A stretch of 64,000 nt of DNA, taken from the NCBI GenBank assembly GCA_026261815.1, contig JAMPIT010000437.1:1860001-1924000 (forward strand), given 5' to 3'. Origin of the DNA: Monarcha castaneiventris obscurior (lineage: Eukaryota; Chordata; Aves; Passeriformes; Monarchidae). A model generated the notes under the pieces. That model did not search any database and was not told where the DNA came from. It worked only from the letters and a program-made list of their open reading frames with translations. The translations under genes were made by a program, and so were the position numbers. Shown here piece by piece: positions 61,956-64,000 of this stretch. Numbering within the stretch: position 1 is the first letter of the stretch; each line of letters starts with the position of its first letter.

Positions 61956-62201
61956 ATGGATGTGAAGAGGAGCCCCCCTGGCTATCTGTACTGGCTCTTC
62001 TGCCAGTTCGAGCTCATCACCTGCAGTTACCTCATGGAGCCCTGGGAGAAGGTTCTCTTCTACTCCTTCAACCTGGCCATGGCTGGGCTGCTGCTCTACA
62101 CTGCTTATGTCTGCCTGGTTTTCCACCTCAGCTCGGCCTTCCAGCTCCTCTGGGGCTTCCTGGGAAACCCACGGGAAAATGCTCTTTCTGTGGTGAAGTA
62201 A
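61956..62201 (+). CDS. SPTSSB-like: SPTSSA/SPTSSB-family small subunit of serine palmitoyltransferase, divergent
   Basis: This 81-residue protein is read entirely within one terminal exon, the arrangement I recall for SPTSSB. Small ssSPT subunits bind the SPTLC1-SPTLC2/3 dimer in the ER membrane, raise its activity and help set acyl-CoA chain length in the first step of sphingolipid synthesis. Visible hallmarks are the MD-KR start and a YWLFCQFELITC segment (12-23) matching the family's W-YYQY region. The invariant EPWE is at 28-31. One hydrophobic membrane helix (about 36-58) carries YTAYV (48-52), the SPTSSB form of the motif. The start has a good context (GGGATGG) and lies 19 bases inside the exon. 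Codons are strongly C/G-ending, unlike the flanks. Overall similarity to either known paralog is low, only about 30% by eye. The residue before M27-EPWE, where SPTSSB has Val25 and SPTSSA has Met28, is Leu26. It may be a third paralog or a fast-evolving SPTSSB. Confidence 0.85.
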   Translation: MDVKRSPPGYLYWLFCQFELITCSYLMEPWEKVLFYSFNLAMAGLLLYTAYVCLVFHLSSAFQLLWGFLGNPRENALSVVK

Positions 62202-62425
62202 AGCCACCAGCGACCTGATTTTGGGGTCAAAGAAGTGTTTTCGTGACCATCCCATTTTTGCCCAGGAGCAGGTACAAGCTCTGCTTCCTTCTCTCTTCGT
62301 GTTCTGCTCTAACAGCAAATGATTTGGCCAAAATGGCTCCAATCAGTCCCTGTTTTTACTGTTTGCTTCTTCAAGAGCTTTCAATTTTAGTGACCCACTG
62401 GAATTACAGAGCTGGGATTGGGACA

Positions 62426-62541
62426 GGAACAACCCCCCTGAAGATTTTGTTATTCCAGGGGAAAGGAACAACCCCCCTGAAGATTTTGTTATTCCAGGGG
62501 AAAGGAACAACCCCCCTGAAGATTTTGTTATTCCAGGGAAA
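62426..62541 (+). repeat. Three tandem 39-bp repeats in the 3' UTR
   Basis: Units start at 62426, 62465 and 62504 and are essentially identical. Each contains CCCCTG and, 15 bases later, CAGGGG, so each can form a 6-bp stem; the last unit has lost one G. They lie in the 3' UTR of the SPTSS-like gene. Confidence 0.95.
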
Positions 62542-62927
62542 GCTGCTTGGACATGGAGAGTTTTCATCTGGAGAAATGATACGGCGTGAATTTGTTCCTG
62601 TCTGCCAGAAGAGATGTGCACACAAAAATCCTGGAGGAGTGGGAGCTGCTTCCCTGAGCTTGCTGTGTGTTTATGGAATGATTTCAGTATTTATTCAGTC
62701 TCCTTGATTGTTTTATACAATGAATTACTTGACTGGTTCCTTATCATGATGCAAATAATGCCGCTGATTCATTAAAAATGTGAGGATGTGCTGCTATGAA
62801 AATTCATGATGAAATTCTGATTCTTGGGCTTTATAAAAAGAGATCATTTTTGGTTTGCTTTTAGAAGATGTGTATCATGTAGAGAATATGAAACCACAGA
62901 TTCCCTTGTGGTAGGGTTGCAGCTGAA

Positions 62928-62933
62928 AATAAA
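62928..62933 (+). terminator. Polyadenylation signal AATAAA of the SPTSS-like gene
   Basis: This canonical hexamer lies 727 bases after the stop codon and is followed by T-rich sequence (TCTCCTTTTTTCC, near 62960). No canonical AATAAA was noticed between the stop codon and this point. Confidence 0.55.
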
Positions 62934-62955
62934 ACCCCTAAAAACTGTAAAAATG

Positions 62956-64000
62956 CAATGTCTCCTTTTTTCCTAACCCTTCATTCCCTACTTTTCACCT
63001 TTTACACTCTCCCTGCTGAGCAGTGTCTGAAACGTGAACCTCTGAGACTGTAAATAATGTGCTGGCTTTGGCTGTGACTGGTTTGGCTGGAATTTATTCC
63101 AAATTCCATGTCTTTTTAACCTTAAAAACACAAGATTCCTGTGCTGCCAGCTTCCTACAGTGGACAGGAGCTCCACTGGGATGAGCTTGGGAATGAGAAT
63201 TGGAGTTTGGAATCCTCAGGAGATGGAGGGAGCAGAGTAGGGTGCACAGGGTGACACAAATCCACATTTCCCCAACCACACTGAGGTGAGTTTTGGGACA
63301 TTTTCCATGCTCCTGGAATGTCCTCTCCTTCCAGAGAATGGGATGTTGTTGTAGGTGGTAATGCAGGGATTTAGGGAATGAGGCTTGGTCACAGGAGGGG
63401 ACAAAACAAAGTGAAGACATTCATGATGTCATTTGTCACCTCAGCTTGAGAGTCAGCTGCTTTCCCTGTTTATAATGAGGGGGAAATCGGGTAGGAGATG
63501 GAAATAATTTCTCTGGGGAAGTGAGGGCAGCTGTGCTCAAACTCACATGCCTTTTAGCAGTGCCCACGTATCTCTAAGTTTGTAAAAAAAATCAGTTTAA
63601 TACTTTCAGATTCGACTCAGACTGGATGTTTTATTAAAGTAATATAATGGTTGAAGCAGCAATGAGTGTAGATTTGCTTTCGTGCTTGGTCTGTATATTG
63701 TATTTACTGCTATTTATCAATATAATTTATATTTACCGATGTTTGGTAACAGAAGGGGGAACACCCAATATTTTAATTATGTCACTCATTAGACTATTTA
63801 TGGAGACAGTGATTTTTTTTCCAGCCTGTCAGTCTCTAATGCAGAGAAATACAGGCACTGCTTTGCATTACAGGTGCAAAATATCTATTTCTCAATATGC
63901 AAATATCTGTTTCTCAAGACGTGCCTGGGAGCGAGCCCAGGGCAGGAGCAGGTCACTCTCAGCTCCAGCAGAGGACTTCACACGGGCATCCCGAGCATTT
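62956..64000. other. Downstream flank of the SPTSS-like gene, nothing recognised
   Basis: No further exon, promoter or repeat was recognised to the right edge of the window. Confidence 0.55.

Larger units (their letters stand above)
61937..62955 (+). other. SPTSSB-like: Terminal exon of the SPTSS-like gene (5' UTR end, CDS, 3' UTR)
   Basis: The exon opens after a good pyrimidine-rich acceptor (CATCCTCTCCCCCACAG ending at 61936). It carries 19 bases of 5' UTR, the 81-codon reading frame and about 750 bases of 3' UTR. The likely polyadenylation signal is AATAAA at 62928-62933, so the end is placed about 20 bases beyond and is approximate. The 3' UTR contains a 3 x 39-bp tandem repeat. The open frame continuing upstream to 61809 crosses the acceptor and is intronic. 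Confidence 0.7.

Noticed and set aside
61698..62342. 214-residue minus-strand frame over the SPTSS-like exon
   Set aside because: Antisense shadow of a C/G-ending coding exon. The sense strand has the ssSPT motifs.

Overview
The window looks like avian nuclear DNA, most likely from a songbird. It has short CR1 LINE 3'-end fragments on both strands, two solitary retroviral LTRs with clean target-site duplications, many mini- and microsatellites, and very little coding sequence. CpG is sparse except for one sharp island at about 42.06-42.55 kb. There are no operons, no CRISPR arrays and no recognisable RNA genes. Species assignment is inference.

Layout. From 1 to about 41.66 kb on the minus strand the sequence reads as the 5' part of a very long first intron of PPM1L. 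It contains CR1 fragments, simple repeats and several tandem arrays: a 41-bp array at 21.7 kb, a 90-bp array at 31.65-32.8 kb and a 33-37-bp array at 34.1-34.65 kb. It also holds a 345-bp duplicated block (5.1 and 7.65 kb). PPM1L exon 1 lies at 42056-41658 (minus). It encodes the first 133 residues of the ER-anchored PP2C phosphatase and ends at an apparent GC (not GT) splice donor. Its CpG-island promoter carries an inverted pair of ZNF143/THAP11-type ACTACAA-TCCC sites. From 42.6 to 60.6 kb I see no gene. That stretch holds CR1 fragments, a minus-strand solo LTR with a 5-bp TSD (55.9-56.5 kb) and a plus-strand solo LTR with a 6-bp TSD (57.6-58.3 kb).

From about 60.7 kb on the plus strand there is a small gene: a 57-bp noncoding exon (60731-60787) and a terminal exon from 61937. 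The terminal exon holds the whole 81-residue reading frame of a divergent small subunit of serine palmitoyltransferase (SPTSSA/SPTSSB family). A 40-bp minisatellite lies just upstream, and three tandem 39-bp hairpin-forming repeats lie in the 3' UTR.

The two genes are head to head, about 18.7 kb apart, and both act at the ER on sphingolipid metabolism: PPM1L through CERT dephosphorylation, SPTSS by activating serine palmitoyltransferase. The most interesting item is the divergent ssSPT-like protein. It matches neither SPTSSA nor SPTSSB closely and has Leu at the acyl-CoA selectivity position. Nearly all other open frames in the window arise from tandem repeats, LTRs or chance.
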